Shown here piece after piece: positions 22,856-36,995 of a DNA stretch of 64,000 bases. Location: contig OZ005609.1 of assembly GCA_963930655.1 (NCBI GenBank), positions 25,431,001 to 25,495,000 on the forward strand, written 5' to 3'. The position numbers were made by a program, and so were the translations under genes. Below the pieces are notes generated by a model. That model worked only from the letters and a program-made list of their open reading frames with translations. It was not told where the DNA came from and ran no database searches. This DNA comes from Myrica gale. Its lineage: Eukaryota; Streptophyta; Magnoliopsida; Fagales; Myricaceae. Every line of letters starts with the position of its first letter. The first letter of the stretch is position 1.

Positions 22856-25800
22856 ATGAGGAAGCGAGATTTGGCTATTCTCATGCTCTCCGCCTTTGCT
22901 ATCTTCTACTCTCTTCAGGTCTTTTTACATTTCAATCATCACACGGCGATCTCATGCACCTTATTCCGGTCACACACGTTCCTAATTCTCATAAATTTCC
23001 AAACCCTAACCATTTTAGCTTCCTCCATTTGATCTCGAAATAGCTTCCCGTTCTCATTTTCATGGTTTCGTGATTGAAATTTCTTTTGTTTGCTTTCTGA
23101 ATTTTCCAGCGCGAGGGCGATTTCTCATTCAAAGAGGCGTGGATGCATCTGTCCGATGAGTATCCTATCAAATACGAAGCCGAGCGTCTCCCTCCGCCAA
23201 TCTTCGCCGACTTAAACGGCGACGGTAAGAAAGAAGTCCTCGTGGCCACCCACGACGCCAAAATTCAGGTAATTAGGAAGTCTCTGTCCGTTTTGTTCGT
23301 TTTAAAAGCAATACTAGAACTTTTTTAGAATTTCGTATTTGTTACTGTGGAATGCTTAATTCATGGTCATTGGCCATTGGTCATTTGCCAAGTCTCCGCT
23401 GGTCTTGTTCGCTACTGAGATATAAAAATTATGGTCGCTTTTACTAGGTTTTGGAGCCACATGCAAGGCGTGTGGACGAGGGGTTCAGTGATGCACGTGT
23501 GCTTGCGGAGGTGAGCCTGTTGCCTGACAAAATCCGCATTTCGTCTGGGAGGCGGGCCGTAGCTATGGCTGCGGGCATTGTCGATCGAGATAAACCTGGA
23601 CAAAACCCAAAGCAGGTCCTGGTTGTTGTTACATCGGGTTGGTCTGTAATGTGCTTTGATCACAACCTAAAAAAGCTTTGGGAAAATAATTTGCAGGTTT
23701 GTGCTATGGTTTTAGTTTTGCTTTGTTAAACCAGAAATGGTCACTTGTGGTGCTGATTCTTGACACTTATTGGCAGGAGAATTTCCCACATAATGCTCAC
23801 CACAGGGAGATAGCAATCTCGGTATCAAATTATGCCCTAAAGCATGGGGATGCGGGATTAGTGATTGTTGGTGGTAGAATGGAAATGCAACCTCATGTAC
23901 GTGTTTTTTTTTCTTTATTACCTTTTTTTTGAGAAGATGTAGCATACATAATATTGTAACTTATGTTGATATATGCTGTAATTGTTGTTCATAGGTTGGC
24001 TACCCTGCTGCTAGGATTTGATCCTCGATCACTTTTCTGATTTGAGTGTTCTAAACAGTTTGCCAATTGTTGTTCCTGTGCTTCTTGTTTGAAAACTCGT
24101 GTCTTCCTATAAATGGAATCCAAACTACTTTGCCTATTATCTAGTGGCTTCTGAGTATTAAAGATTTTCAGTAATGATTATTTATCTTTTTGCAAAATTG
24201 AAGAGACAATATCTCTTATCATCGGTGCACTTGTTAATATCTTTGTTTCCTTTTCAGATTGTCATGGATCCTTTTGAAGAAATTGGGATGGCAGAAAAAA
24301 ATGCTGAGCAACATAGAAGAAGTGCCTCCGAAAAAGAGGTACAGGCTTGTCTTCCTCGCTGGAGGCTTGTTTGGCATGGTTCTGAGAAGAGCAATTCACA
24401 AATCCTGTTGCAGGCATATAAGTAAGATGGCCATATGAAAGAAATCATGCTAATTGAAAAACTAAAGGTTGGGTCCTGCTCTGATGGTGGACCACTTAGT
24501 TACCACGCGGTAGTTCAACCCTAGGTCACATGTTTAAATCCAAGCATCATGCAACTCTCGTATTAAAAATGATATGCATTGCCACTAATGATTTTCCCCT
24601 ATTAAGTCTATTCATTAAGACTTTGTTTGCCTCGGAAAATTTTCTTTATGAGCAAAGTTTTGAAGATCACACAGTTTAGTAATTGGTGTTTTGCCTCCTG
24701 AGGTTCAGAAAGCATATAAGAAAAGTGCTAGTGCTGCCATCCATTTTGCTACTGGATGACTACTTTTCAAATGGTCACTGGGGCAATAGAAGCAATTTGC
24801 AAAAAGTTCAGGTTGTGGCATTCTTACATTTAGTTGAATAATGTAAATCTAGAAGTGAAATTTGTGCATACCTTTTTTCCCTGGTTGCATTATGCTTCAG
24901 CGAACCTCTATGTTATGTAGTGTACTGAAGCACTTCAGTGTATGATATATGTTTCTGGAAATAATAGTACGTGACATGGATTTTGTTTTCCCTTCACAGG
25001 CTTCCGAGAACCCCGGAACTGTGGATTTACGCCATTTTGCATTTTATGCATTTGCTGGTCGATCTGGTATACCTCGGTGGAGTAAACCAAATGAGGTGAT
25101 CAATTTTCTTCTTCTTTTATTCTTATTCCTCAACACCCTATGAACTTCTCACATCTCAAAGTGGACACAATACCTCTTCCTTGAGAAGTCGTTATTCTGA
25201 TCAAAAGTCCTTGATCTTATTCATTTTGAGATATGTGCATCTACATATTAAGTATTTGATAATACGTGGCCTTTTTTACACTTATCAAAAAAAAATGTGG
25301 CTTTTTACTGTGGTTTTTTCATGTGGCCATGTAATTGATTACTAGTATATTGTTACTTCCATAAACTCTATTTGTTATTTTGATGTTATCGAACTATTAA
25401 TTTCATCTTTTGGTGGTTTAGAATATTGAAGCACAACCTTCAGATGCATCACAGTTGATTCCACAGCATAACTACAAACTTGATGTCCAAACACTGAATA
25501 GTCGTCATCCTGGAGAGGTATACTTTTAAGCCATAACACATTGTGATACTTACTTTGAATCTGTTTCATCCTGCCAGCCATTACCTCTATTTTCATTGTT
25601 ATGGTTATATTAATACCTTTATTGGGTCTGCTTGGTTCAGTCTTTTGTATTTAGGCCATTTAAGTACAAAGGATATGTTCTTGACCTGAAATCCACCTGA
25701 ATCGCTTGCATGAAAAAACTCTCTCTCTCTCTCTCTCTCTCTCATGCATGTGCGCGCATTTGTTTGTGGTTCTAATTTGTTAAAACGACATCTTTCCTAA

Positions 25801-28800
25801 TATCAGTGTTTCATGTTGTAGTTCGAATGCAGAGAATTCAGGGAATCAATCCTTGGAGTAATGCCTCATCACTGGGTAAGTTTGTACTGAAAAACAAAAT
25901 GTGTTGATTTAAGTGATAGTGGGATGACAACAAACATATTTCTCTTGTTCAGGATAGGAGAGAAGATACTTTGTTGGAGCTGGCACACTTCAGGAGGCAC
26001 AAAAGGAAAACTTTGAAGAAAACATCTGGAAAGTCAACAAATTATCCTTTTGACAAGCCTGAGGAAAACCATCCTCCAGGGAAAGACTCAACAAAAAAAA
26101 TTTCAAACCTGATTGGAAAGGCTACAATGTATGCTGGTTCAGCCAAGTCTAAGAAGGTAAGATTTGCATTTCACATCTGTATATTGTCATCTACAGGTTG
26201 GCTTATTCTTTTATTGTGTTGGTTGCCAAACCCCATTAAAAAAGATGCACAAGTTGCTAAATAGGTTCATTGTAGAAGATGCAAATAACCAGTTATAGTA
26301 TCTTCCTCAGATTCTTTTCAATAGGCACCTAACACTCTTTCTCATCCACTATGCCAATAAGCTGTAGCCCCAAATGTCTCCTGCCACCACAAGAAAGGGG
26401 GGAGGTTAAGGTTGTGGATTCAAGACTCACTATGTACTAGTGTAACTTACAGAAAGTATTTTCCATCCACTTTCCTTTAATATATTTATTCATGGAGTGG
26501 TCACCATTAATTCTTAACTACTTCCATTGACCTGGATGACCATAGACTTTAAGTTGGCTATAATGATCGTTATTGCCATGCAAACACCTTTTACCCCTTT
26601 CCTGGTATCTATCCATCATCATTGGTAAATAGAAGTATGTCTCCGCAGTTCCGAGGGAAGTTAACTTATTACCTATCATCTCATTTATTATTTGTCTCTA
26701 TACAGCTTGTATCATCGTCTAGTGATATAAGTTTAGTGAATGGCTTGTTAGTGCATATGTGAAATAAATACTGCTGAAAATAATAATTAATATAGATTAC
26801 TACGGTTTTATTTTTAGACAGGTAAACATAGTTTTCTTTGTTGCTTGCTTTTTTGATTTAGAATAATGAAAAAATCAGAAAAGAAAGAAAGTTTTTGTTC
26901 TTGGTCACCCTTGGGGGTGTCTCTTATGCCTTGCACCTCAGGTCTCCCTTATGAGGTTTTACCTGTATGCCTTAGTGATACTGACGTACTTTTTACGGAA
27001 GTAGGTTTTCACTGAGATTTGCTGTGCTTTCCTGCTCTTTCTAAAGTTTTTAAACTTGTCTTCTCAGGGTGTATACCCCAAACTGCAAAGTTCTTCTAAG
27101 AGAAACTTCTAGGCCATTCTCATTCGTTGTTCTATTTGTTGCTTCATGAAATGGAGACTTTTGATCATCAAGTATTGCTGAACTGCTTTCATCTGAGAGT
27201 GCAATTAATTTGTCAAAGTTTTTGGGATTTGAGGAATTTTACAATGATTTCATGAAGGTTGACAGCATTGGGTCTTGAGGTTTGGGTTGAGTGTAAAGTT
27301 GATGACGTGCAAAGTTAAAAATGAAGCAGAAGCATCTAAGCCATATTTCTTCATTTATTTTTCCTCCTTGCTTGAGATGTTTGGCTTCAATCCTGTTTAT
27401 CACAACTAAAACATATTGATCACCATATGTTTCATCTACAAAGGTTAATCTAGAGATTTATATCTTGCTTATCACAACTAAAATGTATTTTATAAAGGGC
27501 TTGTTATAATCCGTTTCACTTTTGTGATGCAGCCAGCACCTTATATTCCTACCATTACAAACTACACAAAGATTTGGTGGGTTCCTAATGTTGTTGTGGC
27601 TCATCAAATGGAAGGGATAGAAGTTATTCATTTGGCAACAGGTCGCACTGCTTGTAAGGTTATTAGCACATGCCTCCTATTAAGCTCTGTTTATTTAGAA
27701 AATCAATGCATGAGCTGAAAATTTTGCAGTACGTTATGACTTCTTTCCCCTTTACCTTTTGGCCTAGATCCTGTATCTAACACTTATATTACTTATGTCA
27801 GGTTCTCTCAATAGATATGTTAAACTTGCTCTTGTAGCTGTACATGGTGCAGTTACAATATATCGCTACCTATTCATATTTGGAGAGTATAGGATCCTGT
27901 TTACTAAAGCAGCAGTTTTAAAGTGTGATAACTTAGCCAATGTGGATATTGTACGATATTTAATATGCATCAGTTAACATTTGCTATTCAAGGAACGTTA
28001 CATCTCTGTTCTGTCATATTTACTGTTATTTAAATCCTACAAGCTCAAGTTGTTTTGTGAAATTCATTGAACTCTACAGATCCATCTTCAAGAAGGTGGC
28101 CTTCATGCTGATATTAACGGCGACGGAGTCCTAGATCATGTTCAGGTACATATTTGTTGATTTTCTATCTATGGTGTCTTGTCTCAAATTTGATCGGTGC
28201 TACACAACCCTCGTATTAGTGAAACCTGAATCAATGGGTGTTGGGAGTTCTCTTAGAACAGGTCATATCTTGTTCAAGTATCCCTTAGTTGTAGGACTTA
28301 TGTACTATTGCTTGCCACATAGTCTCGCTTTATTTACTCTGTATATTCTTAGGCATGCCCCAAAATTAGGTTGGTGAAGTCATCCAAAGTTAGGTGAGAT
28401 GCTGTGTGTTTTTGTCGGTAACTGCACTGATGACAAGAAATGCACGCCACCATTTATTATAAACTGTTGGCTGCCTATCCGGGTTGTAAATGTCAAACCT
28501 TCTCTTTTTTCAGGCTGTTGGAGGAAATGGTGCTGAGCAGACTGTTGTCAGTGGATCCATGGAGGTGTTGCGACCATGTTGGGCTGTTGCAACCTCTGGT
28601 GTACCAGTACGAGAGCAACTCTTTAATGCTTCAATCTGTCATCATACGCACTTTAACTTTTTGCAAGGAGAATTCTCTAGATACCATGGTCGAACACCAG
28701 ATGTGACTTCTCTAGAAGTAGCAACACCTATTCTCATCCCAAGAAATGATGGTCATAGGCATCGTAAGGGAAGCCACGGTGACGTTATCTTCTTGACAAA

Positions 28801-29544
28801 TCGAGGGGAGGTATGCTATTAATCTGGATCTGTTGCGATCTCTTTTTGTGCCCATCTTGACATTGGTTTAAGGGGTTTTTTCTCATTGCCAAAAGCGGAA
28901 TAAGTTTTCAGTTTCTGCTTCTTATAGCCTATGGAAGCAGAAGTATGGCTTCCATAGGAGGGAGGTTGCCTCTGAAATCTGGTTGCATCTAAGGATTGAT
29001 ACATAAAATGTGTCCTTTGTGATTTGCAGAATTTATAGATTATGCTGAAAGTTTCTATTTCTTTCAGGTAACATCATACACCCCTCTATCACATGAGCAT
29101 GGTGCTGAATGGCAATGGCATCTCTCAACTGGTGCTACATGGTCAAACCTTCCATCTCCACTGGGTATGTCAGAAGCCGGTATGGTGGTCCCTACGCTGA
29201 AGGCATTTTCCTTGCGTGTCCATGATAATCAAGAGGTGATCCTTGCAGCAGGAGATCAGGAAGCTGTGGTGATATCTCCAGGTGGTAGTCCATTAACGTC
29301 GGTTGATCTTCCTGGGATACCGACGCATGCCCTTATCTGTGAGGACTTCTCAAACGATGGACTCACTGACCTTATTGTTGTGACCTCTAGTGGGGTGTAC
29401 GGATTTGTGCAAACCAGGCAACCAGGTGCCCTGTTCTTCAGCACACTGGTAGGTTGCCTTATACTTGTGATGGGAGTAATATTTGTCACCCAACACTTGA
29501 ATTCTATAAAGGGCAAACCTCGTCATTCATCTGGTCCTCGATGA
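22856..29544 (+). CDS. NERD1: NERD1-type FG-GAP-like membrane protein
   Basis: Thirteen exons: 22856-22918, 23110-23268, 23448-23696, 23777-23896, 24258-24338, 25000-25095, 25422-25517, 25822-25875, 25953-26156, 27533-27658, 28080-28145, 28514-28810 and 29068-29544. Every exon is a multiple of three, giving 695 codons, nearly the length of Arabidopsis NERD1 (At3g51050, about 698). The N-terminus (MRKRDLAILMLSAFAIFYSL) is a signal peptide or anchor. Calcium-loop-like FG-GAP motifs are seen at DLNGDG (55-60), DINGDG (427-432) and DFSNDG (630-635). A hydrophobic helix spans about 657-678 and is followed by a short basic tail. Long conserved blocks include RRAVAMAAGIVDRD, HNAHHREIAISVSNY and GSHGDVIFLTNRGE. 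In Arabidopsis the protein interacts genetically with the exocyst and affects root growth, cell expansion and fertility; the biochemical activity is unknown. The start is the only ATG giving the conserved N-terminus. Intron 9 is the longest, about 1.4 kb. Confidence 0.92.
25719..25743 (+). repeat. (CT)12 microsatellite in NERD1 intron 7
   Basis: An uninterrupted run of CT dinucleotides lies within the intron between exons 7 and 8 of NERD1. It is a likely length-polymorphic marker. Confidence 0.95.
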
Positions 29545-30527
29545 AGATAGTGTTTTCACACTCAAGACGGAATTGTCAGTGGTGATAAAAAAAAGCTCGA
29601 TAGTGGCCTTGGCATGAGTCACAGTTCTCTTTTAGAGATTGGGGAACAATGTCAGATAAATGGATTTCTGCTCATTAACTTTGGAGAGGACGCAGGAGGG
29701 AGGGCACCCTCCCGCGGTCTGCCGAGCATCCGAAGGCTTGCTTCCATTTTGTAGGACATTTTTGCAGTTCGTTTTCTTTGTTAGAGCTGTTGGTTTTAAA
29801 ATTTATAAATCGAACGTTGGCGGGGACTTCCAAACTGAGTTTTCATGTAGCTTAAGTGATATCTTTTCACGTGGAATAATGAGATATAACTTTAGAGTGA
29901 TACTGTAATCCTTTTGTATACCGTTTCCTTGCTGCAAAATTGTTCTGTCTCATCCTCGGATAGTAAACTAATCGCAACAGATCAATTCATTGGCATATTG
30001 TCTTTCGTGTGATTGACGGTCTTGAATGCTTGACTCCTCCATCTGAACTTAGCACGCATGTTACAAATCTTAAACTTAAACCCAATTACTTGTATTAATT
30101 GATAGAGACAAGGACATGATAAAGCCAAACGCAGATTCCACTTCTAGACCAAACCTAGAATGAAGAAAGACGACTTTATCTGATGCTGCCCACAGACGGG
30201 CTGAAGTAAATCTAATGGGGGGCAATAGCCCACTTCTTAACCGAAAGACACTAAGCCCAGACAACTAAAGTCCAGCCCATAGCTTAACTAAGCCACCTGG
30301 ACAAGAGCAAATCTTCAAACTCAATCTACGAACTCGCACACCAGTTGATAGCCGACATCCACCCTTCTCCTCTAATCAAGAACGCACCTTTCCTTCCTCT
30401 CATAACAATGCACTTGGGCTGAAAGAAGAAGAATCTACCCAAGATGGGCTTCACAGCTCTGAGCATAGGATCAGTCTCCCAAAGATTAAAAAAAGGGAAG
30501 AAGAAAGACAATAGAGGTTATTGTTAC

Positions 30528-30755
30528 GAGAATTCACCTCCAAAAACTAGTCCAGAGGGAAGGGAGCTCAAGGCATATAAATCTCACATTGTTATCCCAT
30601 ACCGAAGTCACCTTAGAAGCACTGGGAGGCATGATATAGGTTCAAATATCATTTGTTACACGCATTGAGAGAATTCACTCTCACAAGCTAACTCAAGAGG
30701 GAATGGAGTCCAAGGCATATAAATCCTACATTGGCATCTCATACCACCAATCTGG
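30528..30755. repeat. Two degenerate direct copies of a dispersed repeat
   Basis: A unit of about 80 bp beginning GAATTCAC and containing AGAGGGAA, AAGGCATATAAAT and CATACC occurs at about 30528-30610 and 30670-30755. It resembles repeats commonly seen scattered in plant genomes, but I cannot name the family. Confidence 0.65.
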
Positions 30756-32147
30756 GAAGAATCTCATATTCCCCAAATGGTCATTAACATTCATATCATG
30801 TTATTTTACACATGAAAGTTGGTCAGACTTTGTGCTTGTTTCCTTCTCTGTTTCTTTTCTCCTTTAGTTTTTGTTCTTCTGTTGATTTTTTTGGTGTTAG
30901 ACAGGATTGATGGCAAAGTGAGCTTGCTAAATCTACCTATAATGAAAGGCATGGCTAATAAATCGTAGACCTTTTTATGCCATAATATGACTTTATAACC
31001 CCAAAGATACGATAAATCGCGACACAAACTCCACTCAAATTGATAGCATCCTACTGGAGGACAACTTGTCGACGAAAGATGAGACACTAGCAGATTTTTT
31101 AATTATTTTCTAAGAGACTTGTTGATCACCAACGTAAGCTACAAGCCTTCCACCGAATGCGCTTAGTTAAAAGTTGGATTCGGGACCAAATCCGAGTGAT
31201 TGAGATGGTTAATCATGTCAAATATTTTAATGCTCAAGCTAACAGAGACTCCCCCGGAAAGAACTCAAAGATGGGATTGAAGATTCTCAGAAAATCCATT
31301 TTGCCAATTGAGTGGAATTCCATGCTGCTCAATCTTTGTTAGTAGCATCCTTTCGTTGGAATCCAAATTAACTTACTCGCTAGATCAATTACATGTTTAT
31401 TAATTGGGATGAACAATTTTGGATTGACCAAAATGAGGGTTCTTGATGAAATTGTTGTGGGTCATGGCTGTCTTTTTCAATCCAAAGGTTCTCCCCCCTC
31501 ACTTATTCATGCTATTTCGGTATGTTACCTCCAAATTATGTTCACTTGAAGGGGAAATTTATTGGAGGAAAGTGGTGGTTGTGTTGCAAAGTGGCCGAAG
31601 CCTAGACCAGGCCATCATGATGAGAGAGAACACTAGCCTATGCTAATGTCTTTTGCTTCCACCCTCATCTCTCGGAGTTGATTCTAGAAACTGAACCTCT
31701 GTCTCTCTTTTCTTAACAAATTATTCTCGATTCCTTTGTGTTCTTTTTCTTTTCTACCCAAACGATTCTAGATTCTTATTGCAGCAAGACTACTAGAAGC
31801 CTGAAGTTTTTAAGAAATCTCTCAGACCCCCCGGGGGAAAACAGAAAAGAAACCTTTAGTAGATGTCTACTTCCTTTCTTCTAGGTCAGGTGCCTTTATT
31901 CTTTTCTTTTATTTGTTTTTCTCTCTCAACAGTTTTTATGTTTTCTAAATAGGACAGGTGTTTGGTAATCCGTCAAGCAGGAATTTAACCCAACATCCCT
32001 CGTGAAACATGCTACAGAATTTAAAGTCTCACAGGACAAGGTCGTGCAACCAAAAGAAATATGCTGACCCAATGAAGAGACAATTCAATCAGAACACGTT
32101 TGGTCCTTCAAGCAAAGCAATTCAAAGTCCCACATAGCTCAAACACC

Positions 32148-32480
32148 ATAAGGCTATGTTTGGTTCATGGTCTTGAAAAGGTTTTTTTTATTTTAAAAAC
32201 AAATATGATTTTTTCACACAAAGAAACATTTCAATCTTCAATAAAATTTTATATCTATTCATTGTACTCAATTTCTATGAAAAATAACACAAATATATAA
32301 AAAGTTGGAAAAAAATTACTTTCACAATTTTCAAGGGAATAAATTTTTAAAAAAAATTCTCTTTCTAAACATCATTTATATGGACCCCACTATTTTCACA
32401 AATAACTAATAAAACATATATTAACAAATTTTCTTAATCATTACAACAAAAATGTTCTCAAAATCAATCCAAACACTTTC
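32148..32480. mobile_element. MITE related to the one in MORC intron 9
   Basis: It starts GGCTATGTTTGGTTCATGG and shares TTTTTTCACACAAAGAAAC and CATTTCAATCTTCAATAAAA with 15592-15710. The right end is near CAATCCAAACACTTT, whose reverse complement roughly mirrors the left end. No clean target duplication was assigned. Confidence 0.55.
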
Positions 32481-33620
32481 TGCCTTCTTTTGCTCACTCA
32501 GCTGCAAGTTCCTGCAACAAATTTACTTTGCAACCATTTGCAGCACAGTTGCTCACACAGGCTGTCTCCTACTTTCTCAGAAGCAGATAGGCTTTCTAAC
32601 AGCAAGTTGAGCAAAGCAACCTTTTTACAGCGGAGAGCCTGAAGCACTAGACTGCTTGTTGGGACCACATCAATGATGCCTACAAGCAGAAACTACATTA
32701 TGGTGCGTTAGACTCCTATATTTCTGGGCTCACCCTACCACCCCCCAAGATGAATGTGCCAACCAGCCACCTACGATGCCCTAATTCCATTAAAACCCTA
32801 GTTTTCTTTTCAGTGGCTTTGGTTGTGCAATGGCTAACCAGGTAATCCTTTTGAGATTTGTCTTGTATCTCTCTCTCTCTCTCTCACGGTCATAAAAGAC
32901 TAAAATAAAGTCGCTTGCCGCATATTTTCGGATGCTTCAAGAATACTTCCACGTAGAATAGTGCCGAAGTTACCAGTACGTACGATCACACAGCTCAGGG
33001 TTACGATATGGTTACCGAAAACTCTTGGACAACAATGGCTCCACCCTTCCCTCTCCTTTCCCTTCCTCTCATACACGAGAGCAGAAAAAATAGCATTACT
33101 TCATGAGCTTTGGATATCGGCTGAATAGCACGAAATTTATCTGGAACGTCAAATACGTACGCTGATGTAGCTGTTGGCTGACGGGCTCTCTACTAGAGAA
33201 TCCAAGGATTCCATAGCGAAGGAGACAAACATCGAAGTGGGTACAACATTTCCTCCACTTGAGAATATTTCTATGAAATCATATATATTCCATTCTCCAT
33301 GTTATCGATTGATAAGAAACGAATCAAACGATGTTTCATCCAAAACAGTAAGAATCCAGTCAGTGCGTATGTACGAGGTTGGATATAGTAGAGGACTCTG
33401 AACAATGAATAACTGATAGGGTTCAGGAAGAAAATATTGTAATGGGATAAATACCATAGAGAGGATATAGTTAGAGAAACAAATCGTGGATTCTTATTCT
33501 TTAAGAGTTTTTAAGGTACAAATGGTCGAAGCAAGCTGGGATATTGTCCTCTTCGTGTGTGGTGCTCAGGAAATCACGGGAATCTGAGAAAAGCGAAAGC
33601 CTTTTTGAGCAGAAAAACAC

Positions 33621-33648
33621 GGGGGGGGGGGGGGGGGGGGGGGGGGGG
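33621..33648 (+). repeat. Poly-G tract of 28
   Basis: An uninterrupted run of 28 guanines follows AAAACAC and precedes CGTTCCC. Such runs are rare in AT-rich plant DNA, can form G-quadruplexes and are error-prone in sequencing. Reading frames that cross it are not supported. Confidence 0.9.
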
Positions 33649-36600
33649 CGTTCCCATCGTCACACTCTGTTAAACAGTATCCCCTCATATCTGCACTGGA
33701 GAGCGGAGATAATCTTCTCCTCACAGCACGTATTTCCACGGAATTCATTTGGTTCCTCAACTAAACAAAACCCAAGGGCTGCGTTTGGGTTAACATGTTT
33801 TTTCCCAGAAAGAAAATTAATACCAATAAAACAGCTGCATCAGTGTATATTATATACAAATTTTCCAAATATATTTTTCAGAACAACTTCATTCTAATTT
33901 AGCACCAACTTGCCACGTAATCATTGGCTCGAATTGTATATTACCTAGATCAAAAGTGCTCTCAAAGTTCATATCAGAAAGAAACTGGCACTAAACAGTA
34001 ACAAACACAGAAAATAAACGATATAACAATCACACAAACAACCCCAACCCAAGTCTACACGGATTAAACAAAAAGAAAACAAAACAAAACCCAAGTCTAC
34101 ATACTAAATGATTACAGTATTCCAGATATGCTAGTACACAAAGATCTTGGTTCCTGATCGCTTCCGCAAAGAGGTTTCCTCGTAATGGAATAAGGAAAGG
34201 ACAACTGCCACATGAGAATATTCATGGTAGACATGCCAGGAGAAGGGGGGCCCTTCTGGCAAAGAAAAACACAGACCAACCACCCGAATCCTACTTTGCT
34301 GGAATATTTCCCCTAAACTGAATTCAAAATTATATTATACTAACAATGATAATATATTTCCGACTTATGAAGGTGCAAAGAAATCTAAATCGAAGCCATT
34401 CATCCAATAAGTACCATCTTGATTCTATAATGGTGTATGGGTTTAAAGCAAAATATATTCTTGTCATGCTTGAAGTAACGATGAATTGCCTCAAAGGTAA
34501 CAAAACTACCCACCTAAGATTAAAAAACTTGAGAGCGCCTGAACTTCACACAAGAAAACAAGCCAGATAATTGCCTATACAAGGAATTAAAGGAAATAGT
34601 TTATCAAAATATTTACAAACAAATATGTAATGTAACCCTCTTTCCACTACGTACATAAATTATTCTATGTACAAAACAGAGCTCTTCATATATCGGATCC
34701 ATAAGGAGGTGAAAAACCTAATACCAAATAGGATCTACCAACATAAATTTGAGGAAGATTTTATGTGATTCTAATACATGCAATTTTGCACGTATATATC
34801 TAAATCCAGAATGATATATTACTTCTTCAGAATATAACTTCTTCAATGAGGATCTAAAAAGATTTGATAAACTAGAACTCAATAAAACTTTAAACAAAGC
34901 AAACTCAATAAAACTTTAAAACAAAGCCACACGTAGTTTTTTCTAACCATTCAGCTTAACTTGGGCCATGTGCTTCCTAGAACCTACCAAAGCAAAAACG
35001 AAAATGTAACATCCTTCCTCGTTTTGGCATTCTTGAATGTCATGAACCTTTCAATTTTCAGAAAGAGGCTTATTCATAATTCCTATCAAAGAAGATTGCA
35101 TTTTCATGTAGAGTCCTATCTGCTTACTCTGTGCTAAGGAGATCAACAAATCGGGCACATATATGTACACACTTCTGCTTATGCCACTCAAGATAAGGAC
35201 ATGAGTAGCTTATCCATTTGAAATACGTTCCCTGACCTCAACATTACCCGTTTCTTACTCCTAAACAAGGTATGTTCTATAAAACTAACTCATTTTTTGA
35301 ACAAGTAAATAGTATCATCATCCTAAATATAAACCAACATGCTGATCAAATTGGAGACTACTAATTGAATTCCCAAATATAATGTAAGATTTTATCCATA
35401 GCAGAAAATTATAGATATTGAGAAAAAATAATTAATTAATCAGGTAACAATTCCAGCAGACAAGATTTGCAATAAAAATTCTAAGAGACCTTTCCACTCT
35501 ATAAGTTTCACTTGGAATAACAAGTTTTGGACCTGTCTGCCTACCCATTCAAATGTCTAACGTATAAAATATTGATAAACTTAAATTTTATATATCCTAC
35601 AATAAGGATGAGAACAGGAATTGCTCACACTAGACTGCTTTTCTAATTACTACATTGAACATACTTTATCTAGGATTTTCATGTTCTCAAATCACAATGG
35701 ATAAGCTACACAATTGACTGCATGTTCAGTGCTTAGAATACCCTGAGTTGATGATTACAAATATTTTAAACAAGTTACCCTAAATGGAGCAACATTCGGA
35801 TTTCCCAAGTTATTTGCTTGTCTTCTTTGGGTAGAAAGCATATATCTTGTCAAAGTAAGCGGGTGGTCAGGCTTTGTCTTAGTTAAAGTAATTTACACTA
35901 CTGTTTTATAGATGTTTATCGGCGCTAATGAAGACAAAAGCATATAGGTGTCACAAAAAAACATGGGGGGGAAAAAAACAAAAAAAGAGCCTGCAGAGGT
36001 GGCACAGTCTCCTGATGTGTCCGCACTGATTGAAAACATACTACCACGCAAACCAAATAAGCAACACTAGCAAAGAAAATCATAAATTTTCAGAATACAA
36101 ATGCCCGATTGAGAAATGAGAATCTATTTTTGTGAACTTAAGGGAGGCTTCTCCACCCTCCTTTCTCCTTTACATAAACTAAATTTTCACTCAAGGAAAA
36201 ACAGTCTCATATTTAGGTACCCCATACTCTTAGGAAACACATTGCACATCTTTGGTACATTATAGCACCAGCTAGCAATTCACCATGTGAACGTTCCTCC
36301 ATGTGCATTAAACAAGAGCAGATGATAAGCATTATTACTCATTTTATTATCAAAGTCAAATCATGGATACTTGCTTTAGCAACTATATGCATACAAATAT
36401 ATATATATATCACAACCCTTATAATTAACCAACAAGTGTATTTGTGTGCTCGCGCGAGAGAGAGGAATTTCCTCCCCTTTTGAACTTGAATGCTCATGCA
36501 TGGCCGGACAGCCAATGGCGTAACGGAAAAAGATTTGACCAATGACAAAACAAAATTCGTCACAATTTGAAACCGGCAAGCATACGGGTAAACAGGAAAA

Positions 36601-36995
36601 AAGCAGATTCAAAGTTCGAAACTAACCAGAGGTTCAGAAAGCGTAATGGAATTCAACCCAGTTTGAGACAACCCTTACAAACAAACAAAAACACAGAAAG
36701 AGCAGACAGGATCACTGCACTACGCTGGACTGCACGACCGTCTCGTACAGAATCCCATTTGAAGGAGATGAAGAACAACAGCAATAATGTAACTTGCATT
36801 GAGAATTTTGAGATTCGCACAAAAAACAAACAGCTTTCCGCGTTTCCTCTTGTTCCTGTTTTTTTTCTTTTTTTTTCCTTAACTCCTACTTCAATGGTTG
36901 TCAAATTTACTACTACAACATTATCAAATATTGCTGACAAAGTGAAGAGTTGGTCACAGAGAGAGAGAGAGAGATGGAAGAATGCGGCTTTCTTT

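Larger units (their letters stand above)
29545..36995. other. Intergenic region between NERD1 and the SRS gene
   Basis: The first few hundred bases are NERD1 3' untranslated region and flank, with AATAAT near 29876. The rest is AT-rich spacer with a duplicated repeat near 30530-30755, a MITE near 32148-32480 and a long poly-G tract near 33621. The frame at 31157-31342 continues upstream to about 31100 but matches nothing I know. The 3' side of the minus-strand SRS gene, 34-37 kb, shows no recognisable element. Confidence 0.55.

Noticed and set aside
24465..24600. SINE-like stretch in NERD1 intron 5 (CACATGTTTAAATCC resembling a B box)
   Set aside because: The A-box side and the ends are not convincing, unlike the three SINE-like insertions listed.
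31100..31342. Protein-like frame containing RVIEMVNHVKYF and SKMGLKILRKS
   Set aside because: It looks non-random and may be a transposon or gene fragment, but I could not match it to any family and found no flanking exon. A translated database search would decide.
33544..33897. 117-codon frame crossing the poly-G tract
   Set aside because: The glycine run is an artefact of the homopolymer; nothing on either side resembles a protein family.
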